Assembly: GCA_027294925.1 (NCBI GenBank)
Contig: JAPULM010000246.1
Coordinates: 1-7,496 of the forward strand
Direction of reading: 5' to 3'
DNA: 7,496 nucleotides
DNA from: a bacterium
Lineage (GTDB): Bacteria; Tectomicrobia; Entotheonellia; Entotheonellales; Entotheonellaceae
The notes beneath the pieces are model-generated. The model was not told the DNA's origin, did not search any database, and was given only the letters and a program-made list of their open reading frames with translations. Position numbers and translations under genes: made by a program. Shown in pieces: positions 7,117-7,496 of the stretch (within the stretch, counting starts at the first letter, position 1; the number at the start of each line of letters is the position of its first letter).

Positions 7117-7130
7117 CCTCTCGATATACT

Positions 7131-7496
7131 ATGGACTGCACATTCGCTAATTTCGTTGTTGGGTCGTCAAATCAGTTTGCACACGCCGCCTCACTCGCTG
7201 TCGCCAATCTTCCTACCCGAGCCTATAACCCTCTATTCATTTATGGTGGTATTGGGCTAGGAAAAACACATCTATTACAGGCAATTGGAGAGCGAATCAA
7301 ACAGCGCGGTGCTTGTGTGAAATATCTATCGTCCGAACGTTTTATGAATGAGCTGATTAGCGCGCTTCAACACGGACGCTCAATAGAGGCCTTTCGTGCA
7401 CGATATCGGCTAGTCGATACACTTCTAATTGACGATATTCAATTTATAGCTGGAAAAGATCATACCCAGGAGGAATTTTTTCATACCTTTAACGCC
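7131..7496 (+). CDS. dnaA: chromosomal replication initiator DnaA, 5' part (runs off the window)
   Basis: 122 codons are open to the window edge and encode the start of DnaA domain III, the AAA+ ATPase that binds ATP and assembles on oriC to open the duplex. Residues 4-18 ([15 protein letters not shown]) are the conserved opening of domain III. Walker A is GGIGLGKT at 39-46 and Walker B LLIDD at 98-102. [18 protein letters not shown] and [15 protein letters not shown], to the edge, are typical of true DnaA. The ATG at 7131 falls where domain III begins. About 100-150 residues of domains I and II, normally needed for self-association and helicase loading, are missing from this frame, which is closed by stops at 7065 and 7068. 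No Shine-Dalgarno precedes the ATG; TTG at 7107 and CTG at 7086 are the only other likely starts. Domain IV is outside the window. It may be a genuinely short DnaA, a frameshifted gene or an assembly fault. Confidence 0.9.
   Translation, partial: MDCTFANFVVGSSNQFAHAASLAVANLPTRAYNPLFIYGGIGLGKTHLLQAIGERIKQRGACVKYLSSERFMNELISALQHGRSIEAFRARYRLVDTLLIDDIQFIAGKDHTQEEFFHTFNA

Larger units (their letters stand above)
6767..7130. other. rpmH-dnaA divergent intergenic region, candidate oriC
   Basis: 364 nt with no recognisable gene. The part from about 6890 to 6985 is AT-rich and could serve as an unwinding element. The two flanking transcription units diverge, as is common at a bacterial origin. Against a full oriC here, I find no perfect TTATNCACA DnaA box in it, only one single-mismatch box at 7108-7116, and no GATC sites. 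The functional origin could lie elsewhere, for example downstream of dnaA, or use unusual boxes. Confidence 0.35.

Noticed and set aside
7125..7130. TATACT directly before the dnaA ATG as a -10 element
   Set aside because: It touches the start codon and has no -35 at a suitable distance, so it could not drive a transcript containing the ATG.
6932..7147. Open frame of 72 codons upstream of and overlapping dnaA, in another phase, as a frameshifted DnaA N-terminus
   Set aside because: It has no ATG, and its only GTG is near the end; its residues show no domain I pattern that I recognise. I keep it only as a place to check for an indel.
1..7496. CRISPR, insertion sequence, tRNA or rRNA genes
   Set aside because: No spaced repeat array, transposase motif, terminal inverted repeats or tRNA/rRNA sequence could be seen.

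Overview
The window is a stretch of bacterial chromosome around the classic replication-origin neighbourhood. Seven genes on the minus strand, in transcription order rpmH, rnpA, yidD, yidC, mnmE, mnmG and rsmG, run from about 6766 down to 262. A divergent, 5'-only dnaA leaves the window on the plus strand from about 7131. YidC has an N-terminal anchor and a large periplasmic domain, which points to a Gram-negative cell. The gene order fits Pseudomonadota and also phyla such as Nitrospirota or NC10. I cannot fix the phylum from the sequence alone.

Layout: 1-261 holds no convincing gene, only a possible tail of a plus-strand reading frame (1-108) and two inverted repeats. From 262 to 6766 the seven genes are packed with gaps of 54 nt or less, and mnmG and rsmG overlap by 41 nt. 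From 6767 to 7130 lies a 364-nt, partly AT-rich divergent intergenic region. It has candidate promoters in both directions, a 20-bp tandem duplication in the rpmH leader, a small hairpin and one near-consensus DnaA box. From 7131 to the end is the first part of the DnaA AAA+ domain.

Function: the minus-strand block links ribosome and RNA maturation (bL34, RNase P protein, 16S rRNA methyltransferase RsmG), membrane-protein insertion (YidD, YidC) and wobble-uridine modification of tRNA (MnmE-MnmG). DnaA is the replication initiator. These are housekeeping genes and I see no defence system, mobile element or CRISPR array.

The points most worth a second look are these. The dnaA reading frame begins almost exactly at the AAA+ domain, with stops in frame upstream and no recognisable domain I or II. 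The rpmH leader carries a duplicated 20-mer that creates two extra AUGs in different frames. YidC has an insertion of about 18 residues with two cysteines in a periplasmic loop. The intergenic region is poor in DnaA boxes for an origin.
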